DNA from: Stutzerimonas stutzeri
Lineage (GTDB): Bacteria > Pseudomonadota > Gammaproteobacteria > Pseudomonadales > Pseudomonadaceae
Direction: 5' to 3'
DNA: 64,000 nucleotides
Assembly: GCF_002890915.1 (NCBI RefSeq)
Contig: NZ_POUT01000001.1
Location: 124,001 to 188,000, forward strand
Shown here: positions 18,730 to 29,016 of the stretch, piece after piece
How the letters are laid out: every line of letters begins with the position of its first letter
Position numbering within the stretch: the first letter of the stretch is position 1
The notes under the pieces: generated by a model
The model's input: only the letters and a program-made list of their open reading frames with translations
Database searches by the model: none
Told to the model about the DNA's origin: nothing
Program-made: the position numbers and the translations under genes

Positions 18730-20232
18730 TTACTTCATCGTCGGCATGGCGAACTCGGCACCGGCGCGGATACCGGTGGGCCAGCGCCGGGTCACGGTCT
18801 TCATCCGGGTGAAGAAACGCACCCCGTCCGGGCCATGCATGTTCAGCGGGCCGAAGATCGAACGCTTCCAGCCGCCGAAGCAGTGGAAGGCCATCGGCAC
18901 CGGGATCGGCACGTTGACGCCGACCATGCCGACCCTGACGTTCTCCTCGTACTGCCGCGCGGTGTCGCCGTCGCGGGTGAAGATCGAGGTGCCGTTGCCG
19001 TACTCGTGGTCGTTGACCAGCTGCAGCGCCTCGTCGAACGACGCGACCCGCACCACGGCCAGCACCGGGCCGAAGATTTCCTCCTGGTAGATGCGCATCT
19101 GCGGGGTGACGTGATCGAACAGCGTCGGGCCGACGTAGAAGCCGTTCTCGTAGCCCTGGACACTGTAGCCGCGACCGTCGCAGACCAGCGTCGCGCCTTC
19201 CTCGACGCCGAGGTCGATGTAACCGAGGACCTTCTGCTGGTGCTCGCGGGTGACCAGCGGGCCCATCTGCGGTTCGGGCTCGACGCCCAGGCCCGGGCCG
19301 GTGCGCATCCGGCCGATCTCGTCGCGGAGCATGCCGACCAGCTTGTCGGCCACCTCGTCGCCGACGCACACCGCCACCGAGATCGCCATGCAACGCTCGC
19401 CGGCCGAGCCGTAGGCGGCACCCATCAGCGAACTGACCACCTGCTGCGGATCGGCGTCGGGCATGACCACCATATGGTTCTTCGCCCCGCCCAGGGCCTG
19501 GCAGCGCTTGCCGTGGGCCGAGGCGGTCCGGTAGATGTACTCGGCGATCGGCGTCGAGCCGACGAAGCTCACCGATTGCACGCGCTCGTCGGTCAGCAGC
19601 ACGTCCACCGCTTCCTTGTTGCCGTTGACGATGTTCAGCACGCCGGCCGGCAGTCCCGCCTCGGCCAGCAGCTCGCCGATCAGCATGGTCGCGCTCGGGT
19701 CCTTCTCCGACGGCTTGAGGACAAAGGTGTTGCCGCAGGCGAGCGCCACCGGAACCATCCACAGCGGCACCATCGCCGGGAAGTTGAACGGGGTGATGCC
19801 GGCGCAGACGCCCAGCGGCTGCATCAGCGAGTTGGAGTCGATGTCGCGGCCGACGTTGGAGGAGAACTCGCCCTTGAGCAGGTGCGGGATGCCGCAGGCG
19901 AACTCGACCACTTCCAGCCCGCGGGTGACTTCGCCCTGGGCGTCGGAAAAGACCTTGCCGTGCTCGCTGGTGATCAGCCGGGCGACGTCGTCGCGGCGGC
20001 GTTCGAGCAGCTCCTTGAAGCGGAACATCACCCGCGCACGCACCAGCGGCGGGGTCTTCGACCAGCCGTCGAAGGCGGCCTGGGCGGCGCCGATGGCTTC
20101 GCGGGTTTCCTCCGCCGAGGCCAGCGAGACCTGCAGCCGCGCTTCGCCGCTGGCCGGGTTGTAAACGGTGGCGCTGCGCCCGGAACGGCCGGCGACGGCT
20201 TCGTTGTTGATCAGGTTGCCGAGGGTCTGCAT
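18730..20232 (-). CDS. mmsA: CoA-acylating methylmalonate/malonate semialdehyde dehydrogenase
   Basis: A 500-residue aldehyde dehydrogenase that oxidises methylmalonate or malonate semialdehyde with NAD and CoA to propionyl- or acetyl-CoA. The catalytic Cys281 lies in [11 protein letters not shown]. The position of the general-base glutamate of ordinary aldehyde dehydrogenases reads Asn252 (GGAKNHMVV), as in CoA-dependent Mms[14 protein letters not shown] and [10 protein letters not shown] are further MmsA signatures. It follows an iron alcohol dehydrogenase by 4 bases. Together they could turn a 3-hydroxy acid or 1,3-diol derivative into acetyl-CoA; that pathway is an inference. Confidence 0.9.
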   Translation of the reverse strand: MQTLGNLINNEAVAGRSGRSATVYNPASGEARLQVSLASAEETREAIGAAQAAFDGWSKTPPLVRARVMFRFKELLERRRDDVARLITSEHGKVFSDAQGEVTRGLEVVEFACGIPHLLKGEFSSNVGRDIDSNSLMQPLGVCAGITPFNFPAMVPLWMVPVALACGNTFVLKPSEKDPSATMLIGELLAEAGLPAGVLNIVNGNKEAVDVLLTDERVQSVSFVGSTPIAEYIYRTASAHGKRCQALGGAKNHMVVMPDADPQQVVSSLMGAAYGSAGERCMAISVAVCVGDEVADKLVGMLRDEIGRMRTGPGLGVEPEPQMGPLVTREHQQKVLGYIDLGVEEGATLVCDGRGYSVQGYENGFYVGPTLFDHVTPQMRIYQEEIFGPVLAVVRVASFDEALQLVNDHEYGNGTSIFTRDGDTARQYEENVRVGMVGVNVPIPVPMAFHCFGGWKRSIFGPLNMHGPDGVRFFTRMKTVTRRWPTGIRAGAEFAMPTMK

Positions 20233-20236
20233 GGTC

Positions 20237-21403
20237 TCACTCCTGGTTCCAGACGGTTTCGTAGAGGTCGATGATTTCCGCTTCCGTGGGCACGCGTGGG
20301 TTGTTGCCCGGCGAACCCGAGGCCAGCGCCTGGCGCGCCATGGTTTCGCGCAGTTCGAAGAAGCGCGCGCGCTCGATGCCGAACTGCGCGGGGCTCGGCA
20401 CCTTCAGTTCCTGGTTGAGCGCGCGCAGCTCGGCCAGCAACTTGTCGTTGGCGGCCTCGACGCTGTCGCCTTCGGCGGCGATGCCCATGGCGCGGGCGCA
20501 ATCGGCATAGCGCTCGGGCGCGGCGGGAATCGAGAAGGCGGTGATCGCCGGCAGCAGCATGGCGTTGGACAGCCCGTGCGGCACGTGGAAGAAGGCGCCG
20601 ATCGGCCGGCTCATGCCGTGCACCAGCGCCACCGAGGCGTTGGAGAAGGCGATCCCGGCGAGGTTCGAGCCAAGCATCATCGCCTCGCGCGCGGCACGAT
20701 TATTCGGCTCGTGGAAGGCGCTGCGCAGGTTCGGTGCCAGCAGGCGCATGGCTTCGAGTGCCTGGGCGTCGCTGTAGAGGCTGGCCTTGCGGCTGACGTA
20801 GGCCTCGATGGCATGGGTCAGCGCGTCGATGCCGGTGTCGGCGGTGACCCGCGGCGGCAGCGAGAGGGTCAGCTCGTAGTCGATCAGCGCGGCGACGGGC
20901 ATGAAGCCGAGGCCGGCGCAGAGCATTTTCTCGTCGCTGGTCTCGTCGGTGATGATGGTGAAGCGGGTCGCCTCCGAGCCGGTGCCGGCGGTGGTGGGGA
21001 TGGCGACCAGCGGCAGGCCGGCCTCGCTGACGTCACGCGGGAAGCGGTAGTCGCGCATCTCGCCGCCGAACTTGCCGAGGATGCCGATGGCCTTGGCCGA
21101 GTCGATCGGGCTGCCACCGCCGAGGGCGACGATGGAGTCGAAGTCGCCCTCGCGGACCATCTCCACCCCGGCGCGGATCGAGGCGGCGGTGGGTTCGGGC
21201 AGGGTATCGGCGAAGCATTGGCTGGCGATGCCGGCCTGCTCCAGTTGTTCGCTCAGGCGGGCGACATAGCCCAACTCGACCATCATGCGGTCGGTGACGA
21301 TCAGCGGGCGGCTGCAACCCAGCGTGCGCAGCACGCTGGCGAGCTGCTGGCTGGCGCCGGCGCCGATTTCCATCAGGCGCGGCAGAACGATGCGATGGCT
21401 CAT
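20237..21403 (-). CDS. Iron-containing (group III) alcohol dehydrogenase
   Basis: A 388-residue NAD-dependent alcohol dehydrogenase of the Fe type. The nucleotide loop is GGGSPID (95-101). The metal ligands are Asp193, His197, His262 and His276 in [20 protein letters not shown] and FHVPHG. It is the first gene of a three-gene unit with mmsA and the IclR regulator. Its promoter region carries two GAGAC-N5-GTCTC palindromes. A 3-hydroxy acid or short diol would be a sensible substrate next to MmsA, but the sequence does not settle this. Confidence 0.87.
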   Translation of the reverse strand: MSHRIVLPRLMEIGAGASQQLASVLRTLGCSRPLIVTDRMMVELGYVARLSEQLEQAGIASQCFADTLPEPTAASIRAGVEMVREGDFDSIVALGGGSPIDSAKAIGILGKFGGEMRDYRFPRDVSEAGLPLVAIPTTAGTGSEATRFTIITDETSDEKMLCAGLGFMPVAALIDYELTLSLPPRVTADTGIDALTHAIEAYVSRKASLYSDAQALEAMRLLAPNLRSAFHEPNNRAAREAMMLGSNLAGIAFSNASVALVHGMSRPIGAFFHVPHGLSNAMLLPAITAFSIPAAPERYADCARAMGIAAEGDSVEAANDKLLAELRALNQELKVPSPAQFGIERARFFELRETMARQALASGSPGNNPRVPTEAEIIDLYETVWNQE

Positions 21404-21451
21404 GGGGCACTCTCCAAGCAGCGCTGCCTGGCGCGGCAGCTTTTATTATTT

Positions 21452-21468
21452 TGAGACTTTTTGTCTCA
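21452..21468. promoter_or_regulatory. Palindromic operator candidate 1
   Basis: TGAGAC-TTTTT-GTCTCA, perfect 6-base arms about 50 bases upstream of the alcohol dehydrogenase start. It shares the core GAGAC-N5-GTCTC with the site at 21516-21540. Likely bound by the IclR regulator of this cluster (inference). Confidence 0.55.
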
Positions 21469-21515
21469 CTATCGTTTCTGGAGAGTAGAAAGTATAGACG
21501 GCCGCCGTCAACCGC

Positions 21516-21540
21516 AAATCGAGACCTTTCGTCTCGATTT
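21516..21540. promoter_or_regulatory. Palindromic operator candidate 2
   Basis: Perfect 10-base arms AAATCGAGAC and GTCTCGATTT around CTTTC. Its centre is 68 bases from the centre of the first site, with the same GAGAC-N5-GTCTC core. A repeated perfect palindrome of this size is a strong sign of a regulator site. Confidence 0.6.
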
Positions 21541-21553
21541 ATGCGCCGCAACC

Positions 21554-21682
21554 CGTAGGTGGGGTTGCGGCGCGCAGCGCCGAAGCCCAACGCCATCCTT
21601 GTCCGGCGAGGGAGCCGCCTTGGCTCGTGCCTCCTTGTTGGGTTGGGTAAGTTGGGCTTCGCTTCGCTCAACCCAACCTACG
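21554..21682. repeat. GTAGGTTGGGTTG-type inverted repeat element
   Basis: The left arm starts GTAGGTGGGGTTGCGG and ends CGAAGCCCAAC (21555-21592). The right arm (21651-21681) is GTTGGGCTTCGC and onward to CAACCTAC, the inverse. The middle is 60 bases without a gene. Related elements occur at 28193-28265 and 53418-53521. Confidence 0.7.
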
Positions 21683-21727
21683 AACTGCGCACCCGCCCCA
21701 ACCTGCGAGCCGTGCAGACCGTTGCAC

Positions 21728-22741
21728 TCAAGCGCCCGAACACAGCGCCTCCCAGCTCAGCAGCACGTCGAGCATACGGTGGGAGAAGGCCCACTCGTTG
21801 TCGTACCAGGCCAGCACCTTGACCAGGTCGCCCTGCACGCGGGTGTGGTTGAGATCGGCCACGCAGGAAATCGGATAGCCGTTGAAGTCGCTGGAGACCA
21901 GCGGCAGTTCGTTGCACTCCATGACGCCGGTGGGCAGTTGCCGTGCGCCTTCGCGCAGCATCTGGTTGACCGCCTCGACACTGGCCGGTGGGCGCTCGGC
22001 GGTGAAGGTCAGGTCCACCAGCGAGACGTTCGGCGTCGGCACGCGCACCGACAGGCCATCCAGGCGCCCGGCCAGTTCCGGCAGCACCAGGCCGATGGCC
22101 TTGGCCGCGCCGGTGGTCGAGGGAATCATCGACAGCGCCGCGGCGCGGGCGCGATAGAGGTCCCGGTGGGCCTTGTCCAGCAGGCTCTGGTCATTGGTAT
22201 AGGAGTGCACGGTGTTGAGCAGCCCCTGGCGGATGCCGACCGCCTGGTGCAGCACCTTGGCCAGCGGCGCCAGGCAGTTGGTGGTGCAGGAGGCATTGGA
22301 GATCACCCGCTGGCTGCCGAGCAGCTCGTGGTTGACGCCGTAGACCACGGTCAGGTCCGCCCCGTCCAGCGGGTGCGAGGCGAAGACCCGCCCGGCCCCG
22401 GCCTGCAGGTGCTGTTCGACCAGTTCGCGCTTCTTGAACTTGCCCGAGCACTCCAGCACCACGTCCACGCCCAGCTCCCCCCACGGCAGCCTGCTGGCGT
22501 CGCGCTCGCAGAGCAGGCGGATCGACTGCCCGCGGATCTGCAGGATGTCATCGTGCACGTCGACCTGGCCCTGGAAACGCCCGAAGGTCGAATCGAAGCG
22601 GGTCAGGTGCGCCAGGGTGGCGGTCTCGCTGAGGTCGTTGATGGCCTCGATGTGGATCTGGTTGTCCAGCCCACGTTCGAACAGCGCGCGCAGGACGGTG
22701 CGGCCGATACGGCCGTACCCATTGATGGCAATACGCAGCAT
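21728..22741 (-). CDS. GAPDH-family dehydrogenase (Gap or Epd type)
   Basis: A 337-residue phosphorylating aldehyde dehydrogenase of the glyceraldehyde-3-phosphate dehydrogenase family. The Rossmann motif is NGYGRIGR, Asp36 in AINDLSE favours NAD, catalytic Cys152 is in SNASCTTNC and His179 in NTVHSYTND. HSYTND is GapA-like, while SHPLDGADLTVVYGVN resembles erythrose-4-phosphate dehydrogenase, so either activity is possible. It stands alone, divergent from two glycoside hydrolases, without pgk or fba; a role in sugar breakdown from maltodextrins is plausible. Confidence 0.8.
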   Translation of the reverse strand: MLRIAINGYGRIGRTVLRALFERGLDNQIHIEAINDLSETATLAHLTRFDSTFGRFQGQVDVHDDILQIRGQSIRLLCERDASRLPWGELGVDVVLECSGKFKKRELVEQHLQAGAGRVFASHPLDGADLTVVYGVNHELLGSQRVISNASCTTNCLAPLAKVLHQAVGIRQGLLNTVHSYTNDQSLLDKAHRDLYRARAAALSMIPSTTGAAKAIGLVLPELAGRLDGLSVRVPTPNVSLVDLTFTAERPPASVEAVNQMLREGARQLPTGVMECNELPLVSSDFNGYPISCVADLNHTRVQGDLVKVLAWYDNEWAFSHRMLDVLLSWEALCSGA

Positions 22742-22957
22742 GACGGTCTCCGGATTGGATTGGTGAACGATCTGTGCCTAGCTTAGGTGCTAGACGGGCT
22801 ATCGCCACATGCTATCCGTCCAGGACCGCTGAAAGACAGCGGCGCGCCCGTGGTCCTTCGGCCCGGTTCGGGCAATGGCGAACCTGGGCGCTTCGCGTCA
22901 GTCGTAACTGCACAGGGGTATCGCCCACGACCCGCCAGGACCGAGAAGGAAGCGCGC

Positions 22958-24490
22958 ATGAGCGAACCAACCCAGCCGCCGTGGTGGAAAGGCGCCACCG
23001 TCTACCAGATCTACCCACGCTCGTTCGCCGACGGCAACGGCGACGGCGTCGGCGACCTCGCGGGCGTGCTGCGCCAGCTCGACCATCTGCAGCGGCTGGG
23101 CGTCGATGCGCTGTGGCTGTCGCCGGTGTTCCGCTCGCCGATGATCGATGCCGGCTACGACATCAGCGACTACTGCGACATCGACCCGCTGTTCGGCTCG
23201 CTGGCCGATATCGACCGGCTGATCGCGGAGGCCCATGCCCGTGGCATCCGTGTGCTGCTGGACTTCGTACCCAACCATACGTCGGACCAGCACCCCTGGT
23301 TCCTCGAGTCGCGTAGCGCGCGGGACAACCCCAGGCGCGACTGGTACATCTGGCGCGACCAGCCGAACAACTGGCGCGCGCAGCTCAACGCCGGCAGCGC
23401 CTGGACCTGGGACGAGCACACCCAGCAGTACTACCTGCACCTGTTCCTGCCGCAGCAGCCGGACCTGAACTGGCGCAACCCGGAGGTCATCGAGGCGATG
23501 CATGGCGTGCTGCGCTTCTGGCTCGAGCGCGGCGTCGACGGTTTTCGCATCGACGTCATCCACTGCACCGGCAAGGATCCGCAATTCGCCGACGATCCGC
23601 GCTGCCTGGCCGGCGAGCCGCTGGCCAACTTCAACGACCAGCCCTACAGCCACGAGGTGCTGCGCGGCATCCGCCGGATCGTCGACAGCTACCCCGGCGA
23701 CCGCGTGCTGGTGGGCGAGGTGAACATCCGCTCGACCGAACGCATCCTGCAGTACTACGGCGCCGGCGACGAACTGCATATGTCGTTCAACTTCACCCCG
23801 CTGGACGCGCCCTGGGACCCGGTGATGTTCCGCACCTGCATCCGCGACGTCGAGCAGTTGCTGGAGCCGGCCGGCGCCTGGCCGACCTGGGTGCTGTCCA
23901 ACCACGACAACCGCCGCCAGCGCAGCCGCTACCAGGGCTCGCTGCGCAGCGCCCATGCCGCCGCCGTCCTGCTGCTGACCCTGCGCGGCACGCCGTTCCT
24001 CTACCAGGGCGAAGAACTGGGCCTGGAGGACGCCGCGATCGCCCCGGACGAGCAGATCGACCCCGGCGGCCGCGACGGCTGTCGCGCACCGCTGCCCTGG
24101 CTCGCCGAACCGCCGCATGGCTGGGGCGCCGCGCCCTGGCTGCCGTTCGCGCCCGATGCCGAGGCGCTGGCCGTCGAACGCCAGTACCGCGCCGCCGACT
24201 CCACCTTCGCCCTCTATCGCCGGCTGATCGCCGCGCGCAAGGCCAGCCCGGCCCTGCGTCACGGGCGCTGGGAAGAGCTGCCGTCGCACCCGCAGGTGCT
24301 CGCCTATCGCCGCGAGCTGGGCGACGACTGCCGCATCGTCTGCATCAATTTCGCCGAGCAGGCCCATGCCTGTCCGCTCAACGGCGCCTGGCAGCTCCAG
24401 GTCGCCAGTGACGGCCAGGGCGAAGGCCGGCCCTATTCCGGCGAACTGGCTCCCGGCCAGGCCGTGCTCCTCTGCCCGAAGGAAACCTGA
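22958..24490 (+). CDS. Glycoside hydrolase 13, alpha-glucosidase type
   Basis: A 510-residue cytoplasmic GH13 enzyme, no signal peptide. The start YQIYPRSFADGNGDGVGDL is typical of oligo-1,6-/alpha-glucosidases. Conserved region I is LDFVPNHTS, the nucleophile is Asp199 (GFRIDV), the acid/base Glu254 (VGEVN) and the third carboxylate Asp317 (SNHDN). A GAGAAGGA ribosome site fixes the ATG; an open frame continues 171 bases upstream without support. The second GH13 gene starts 2 bases after its stop. Together they probably split maltose or maltodextrins; starch use is a classic trait of P. stutzeri. Confidence 0.87.
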   Translation: MSEPTQPPWWKGATVYQIYPRSFADGNGDGVGDLAGVLRQLDHLQRLGVDALWLSPVFRSPMIDAGYDISDYCDIDPLFGSLADIDRLIAEAHARGIRVLLDFVPNHTSDQHPWFLESRSARDNPRRDWYIWRDQPNNWRAQLNAGSAWTWDEHTQQYYLHLFLPQQPDLNWRNPEVIEAMHGVLRFWLERGVDGFRIDVIHCTGKDPQFADDPRCLAGEPLANFNDQPYSHEVLRGIRRIVDSYPGDRVLVGEVNIRSTERILQYYGAGDELHMSFNFTPLDAPWDPVMFRTCIRDVEQLLEPAGAWPTWVLSNHDNRRQRSRYQGSLRSAHAAAVLLLTLRGTPFLYQGEELGLEDAAIAPDEQIDPGGRDGCRAPLPWLAEPPHGWGAAPWLPFAPDAEALAVERQYRAADSTFALYRRLIAARKASPALRHGRWEELPSHPQVLAYRRELGDDCRIVCINFAEQAHACPLNGAWQLQVASDGQGEGRPYSGELAPGQAVLLCPKET

Positions 24491-24492
24491 AG

Positions 24493-26112
24493 ATGCGCCC
24501 ACTCTGGTATCGCAACGCGGTGATCTATCAGATCGACCCCTCGCTGTTTCGCGACAGCAACGCCGACGGCTGCGGCGACCTGCCCGGCGTCACCGAACGC
24601 CTCGACTACGTGCGCGGCCTCGGCGCCACCGCGGTCTGGCTGATGCCCTTCTATCGCTCGCCGTTCCGCGATGCCGGCTACGATGTCAGCGACCACCTGC
24701 AGGTCGACCCGCGCTTCGGCGACCTGGCCGACGTGGTCAGCCTGCTGGAGAAGGCCGAGGAACTCGGCCTGCATGTGATCATCGAGCTGGTGGTGCAGCA
24801 CACCTCGCGCGAGCACCGCTGGTTCCAGCAGGCGCGCAGCGACCGCCACTCACCGTACCGCGACTACTACCTGTGGGCGGACGAGCCGGACGACAGCATC
24901 GAGTCGATCTTCCCCACCATCGAGGACAGCGTCTGGACCTGGGACGAGAAGGCCGGGCAGTACTACCGGCACCTGTTCTACAGCCACGAGCCGGACCTCA
25001 ACCTGGCCAACCCGCGGGTGGTGGAGGAGATCGAGCGGATCATGGCCTTCTGGCTGCGCCTCGGTGTCTCGGGTTTTCGCGTCGACGCCGCCTCGCACCT
25101 GATCGAGCAGGCCGGCGCCGGCGACAGCGCCAAGGGCCACTGGCTGCTGGAGCACATGCGCGACTTCGTCACCCTGCGCCGCCCGGAAACCGTACTGCTG
25201 GGCGAGGTAGACGTCGAGCCGCAGGAGTACCGCGACTACTTCGGCGAGGGTGACCGGCTGACCCTGCTGCTGAACTTCTGGGCCAACAACCATTTCTTCC
25301 TCGCCCTCGCGCGCAACGACGCGCAACCGCTGATGGATGCCCTGAGCCGCCAGCCGGAGCCGCCGGAACGTTCGCAGTACGCCATCTGGCTGCGCAACCA
25401 CGACGAGCTGGACCTGGAACGGCTCACCGAGGCGGAGCGCGAGGAAGTGATGCAGGCCTTCGCCCCCGATCCGGACATGCGCGCCTATGGCCGCGGCATC
25501 CGCCGGCGCCTGGCGCCGATGCTCGACGGCGACGAGCGGCGCCTGGCCATGGCCCATGCCCTGCTGTTCTCCCTGCCCGGCACACCGATCATCCGCTATG
25601 GCGAGGAGATCGGCATGGGCGACGACCTGTCACGGCCTGAACGCCTGGCGGTGCGCACCCCGATGCAATGGTCCAACGAGCCCAACGCCGGCTTTTCCTG
25701 CGCCGAAGCCGAGCAGTTGGCCGCACCGCTGATCGACCAAGGGCCGTTCAGCTACGAACGGCTCAACGTCTATGCGCAGACCCTGCGCGGCGATTCGCTG
25801 CTGGCTCGCACCGGCAACATGATCCGCACCCGCATCGGCCTGCGGGAGATCGGCCAGGGCCGGCACACCCCGGTGCAGGTCGGCCCGCCGTCGGTGTTTG
25901 CCGTCCGCCACGACGCCGGCTCCACCGTGCTGATGCTGGTCAACCTGTCGCCCGAAGAAGTGACTGTGGAGATCGATGACGAAGACCTGCAGAACATGGT
26001 CGACGTGCTCGCCGACAGCGACTACGAACAACCCCGCGGGCATCCGCTGCACCTGCGCCTGGGCGGCTACGGCTATCGCTGGCTGCGGCGCAAGCAGCAG
26101 CTGTTCGGCTGA
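24493..26112 (+). CDS. Glycoside hydrolase 13, trehalose synthase-like
   Basis: A 539-residue GH13 protein with the opening LWYRNAVIYQIDPSLF. The nucleophile is Asp198 (GFRVDAAS), the acid/base Glu238 (GEVDV) and the third carboxylate Asp304 (RNHDEL), so it should be active. Conserved region I reads IELVVQHTS, where most family members have DxVxNH; the Asp and Asn are replaced by Glu and Gln. The N-terminal half resembles trehalose synthase (maltose-trehalose isomerase), but the usual C-terminal kinase is absent. It starts 2 bases after the first GH13 stop, so the two are cotranscribed. Exact activity is unsure. Confidence 0.8.
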   Translation: MRPLWYRNAVIYQIDPSLFRDSNADGCGDLPGVTERLDYVRGLGATAVWLMPFYRSPFRDAGYDVSDHLQVDPRFGDLADVVSLLEKAEELGLHVIIELVVQHTSREHRWFQQARSDRHSPYRDYYLWADEPDDSIESIFPTIEDSVWTWDEKAGQYYRHLFYSHEPDLNLANPRVVEEIERIMAFWLRLGVSGFRVDAASHLIEQAGAGDSAKGHWLLEHMRDFVTLRRPETVLLGEVDVEPQEYRDYFGEGDRLTLLLNFWANNHFFLALARNDAQPLMDALSRQPEPPERSQYAIWLRNHDELDLERLTEAEREEVMQAFAPDPDMRAYGRGIRRRLAPMLDGDERRLAMAHALLFSLPGTPIIRYGEEIGMGDDLSRPERLAVRTPMQWSNEPNAGFSCAEAEQLAAPLIDQGPFSYERLNVYAQTLRGDSLLARTGNMIRTRIGLREIGQGRHTPVQVGPPSVFAVRHDAGSTVLMLVNLSPEEVTVEIDDEDLQNMVDVLADSDYEQPRGHPLHLRLGGYGYRWLRRKQQLFG

Positions 26113-26317
26113 GCGCCGGCTCACCGCCCGTCGACCACCGGCTCCGGCGCAGTTGCCGGTTTTGCACGCGATACGCGATTTGAGCGAGAATGCGCGGCTT
26201 TCCAGGCTGCGCGCGAGCGCCAGCGAGCGGATGGCACCGGTGACGAGGCGCGCGAGCCCGGCCCCAGGGCGGTCGCTTGCCGTGCCCGCTGGCGGCCTGG
26301 CCCTGGAGTCCGCTTGA

Positions 26318-27422
<1,105 letters not shown>

Positions 27423-27524
27423 GACAACCTCTCTGCCTGCGATGACCACGCGGAATGTCGCGTGGAAACAGAATCCGCAACATTCGACCCGGCCCGTCGC
27501 GGCTTTGCTCCGCGCAGATACGAC

Positions 27525-27546
27525 AAAGCCGCCCGAAGGCGGCTTT
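27525..27546 (-). terminator. UUCG-type hairpin after cytochrome c5
   Basis: On the minus strand AAAGCCGCC-TTCG-GGCGGCTTT forms a perfect 9-pair stem with a stable TTCG loop, 22 bases past the cytochrome gene. The T tail is short. Confidence 0.75.
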
Positions 27547-27567
27547 GCAGATGACGCTCGTGTGCGA

Positions 27568-27993
27568 TCAGAGACCGGACATGTGCTGGATCGCAGCCTT
27601 CAGCTCGTCGTCCGAGCAGTCGCCGCAGGTACCCTTCGGCGGCATGGCGTTGATGCCGCTGATAGCATGCTTGAGCAGGCCATCCAGGCCGCCGGCCGCG
27701 TCGGCACGGGCGGACCAGGCTGCGGAATCGCCGGTCTTCGGCGAATTGAGCAGGCCGGAACCATGGCAGGCGGTGCAGAACTTGCCATAGATCTCTTCGC
27801 CGCTGCGGGCAGCGCCGCCCGCGGCAGCGGCAGCGCCGGCACCCGCCGCTGCGCACTCTTCACCTTGAATACATACTTCACCCACCGGCTTCAGACGCTC
27901 GGCGATGGCTTCGTCGGTCGCAGCCTGAGCGCTCATTGCCCACAGGGCCACTACGGCAGTCTGTGCTACCAGGATCTTCTTAATCAGGTTCAC
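27568..27993 (-). CDS. Cytochrome c5
   Basis: A 141-residue periplasmic monohaem cytochrome. The signal peptide is residues 1-24 (ending AQA before ATDE). After an alanine-rich stretch (about 48-62) comes the haem site CTACH at 73-77. The axial methionine is in NAMPPKG, and the nearby GTCGDCSD pair of cysteines is typical of c5 cytochromes. It shuttles electrons to terminal oxidases or denitrification enzymes, which fits a denitrifying pseudomonad. It matches PA5300 of P. aeruginosa by position. Confidence 0.9.
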   Translation of the reverse strand: MNLIKKILVAQTAVVALWAMSAQAATDEAIAERLKPVGEVCIQGEECAAAGAGAAAAAGGAARSGEEIYGKFCTACHGSGLLNSPKTGDSAAWSARADAAGGLDGLLKHAISGINAMPPKGTCGDCSDDELKAAIQHMSGL

Positions 27994-28192
27994 CTTACAC
28001 CCTCATTGTGGCTAGACACGCCCGCGGCCACGGTTACGCAGGCGGGCGGTAGTATAGCGGCAAGCCTTGCTCGCCGAAACAACCGGCTTCGGCCCAAGCG
28101 CCAGCAGCGACCCTGTGTCGCATTCCAGCGTGCGCGACCTTTGCTTATGGGGCAGTTGGGATGCCGCCCAGCCCTCGATGAGCGGGCGCCCC

Positions 28193-28265
28193 GTAGGTTG
28201 GCGCTGAGCGGCGCGAAGCCCAACAGATACCAGCCCGAAGGCACTGGTCTCGTCGTGCCCAACCT
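28193..28265. repeat. GTAGGTTGG-type degenerate repeat
   Basis: GTAGGTTGGCGCTGAGC...CGAAGCCCAAC (28193-28224) and the partial inverse CGTGCCCAACCTGGCGC (about 28254-28270) resemble the elements at 21554 and 53418, but are decayed. It lies in the 292-base gap between cytochrome c5 and pauR, in which no gene is seen. Confidence 0.55.
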
Positions 28266-28285
28266 GGCGCTGCGGATATCACTGC

Positions 28286-28834
28286 TCAGAAATTCGCCGG
28301 CGTCGTCGCGCTGATCAGCCTGGCCGGCTCATCGAACGGATTGCGGAAGCGATGCGGCTTGCTGCTCTCGAAGTAATAGCTGTCGCCGGTTTCCAGCACG
28401 TAGATCTGGCCGTTCACGGTCAGTTCCAGGCGCCCGGCCACCAGCATGCCGGCCTCCTCGCCCTGGTGCGCGAGCATCTCCTCGCCGGTGTCGGTGCCCG
28501 GCGGATAGGTCTCGTCGAGAAAGGCGATGGCCCGGCTCGGATGCGCCTTGCCCACCAGCTTCATGCTCACCGCACCGTCGGAGATATCGATCAGCTCACC
28601 GGCCTTGTAGACCACCTGGGTGTCGCCGTCCTGCTCGAAATCCGGCGAGAAGAACTCCACCAGCGACATGGGAATGCCGCCCAGCACCTTCTTCAGCGAG
28701 CTGATCGACGGGCTGACGCTGTTCTTCTCGATCATGGAAATGGTGCTGTTGGTGACGCCTGCGCGCTTGGCCAGTTCGCGCTGGGACAAGCCCTTGAGCT
28801 TGCGGATGGTTTGCAGTCGAACGCCGACGTCCAA
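28286..28834 (-). CDS. pauR: Polyamine catabolism repressor PauR-like (HTH-cupin)
   Basis: A 182-residue regulator with an N-terminal Xre-type helix-turn-helix (VGVRLQTIRKLKGLSQRELA, SNSTISMIEKNSVSPS; residues 3-58) and a C-terminal cupin (about 110-178, HQGEEAGMLVAGRLEL, GDSYYFESSKPHRF). It matches PauR (PA5301), which represses putrescine and cadaverine breakdown genes in P. aeruginosa, and lies in the same place beside cytochrome c5. A PauB-like oxidase at 31430 may be one target. The name rests on position and domain layout. Confidence 0.82.
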   Translation of the reverse strand: MDVGVRLQTIRKLKGLSQRELAKRAGVTNSTISMIEKNSVSPSISSLKKVLGGIPMSLVEFFSPDFEQDGDTQVVYKAGELIDISDGAVSMKLVGKAHPSRAIAFLDETYPPGTDTGEEMLAHQGEEAGMLVAGRLELTVNGQIYVLETGDSYYFESSKPHRFRNPFDEPARLISATTPANF

Positions 28835-28935
28835 TACGGGAGCCCCCTTTCAAGAGCGATGCGATGAGGGCGCTTATGATGGCAATGGCGTTCAGAATTT
28901 ACAACACGCCGGAACGATATCTCGGGCGCGGCGGC

Positions 28936-29004
28936 GTAGGGTGGATAACGCCGCTTGCGGCTTATCCACCACGGTGGACAAGGCTGCGCCGTTGTCCACC
29001 CTAC
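28936..29004. repeat. GTAGGGTGGA-type inverted repeat at the lost dadX site
   Basis: GTAGGGTGGATAACGCCGC at the left pairs with the inverse GTTGTCCACCCTAC at the right; inner arms GGCTTATCCACC and GGTGGACAAGGC add a second dyad. It fills most of the gap between pauR and the dad-operon ridA, where dadX stands in P. aeruginosa. Confidence 0.65.
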
Positions 29005-29016
29005 GTGGGATTGGAG

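Noticed and set aside
27994..28285. Possible small gene between cytochrome c5 and pauR
   Set aside because: Only short frames without ribosome sites are found, and a decayed repeat occupies part of it.
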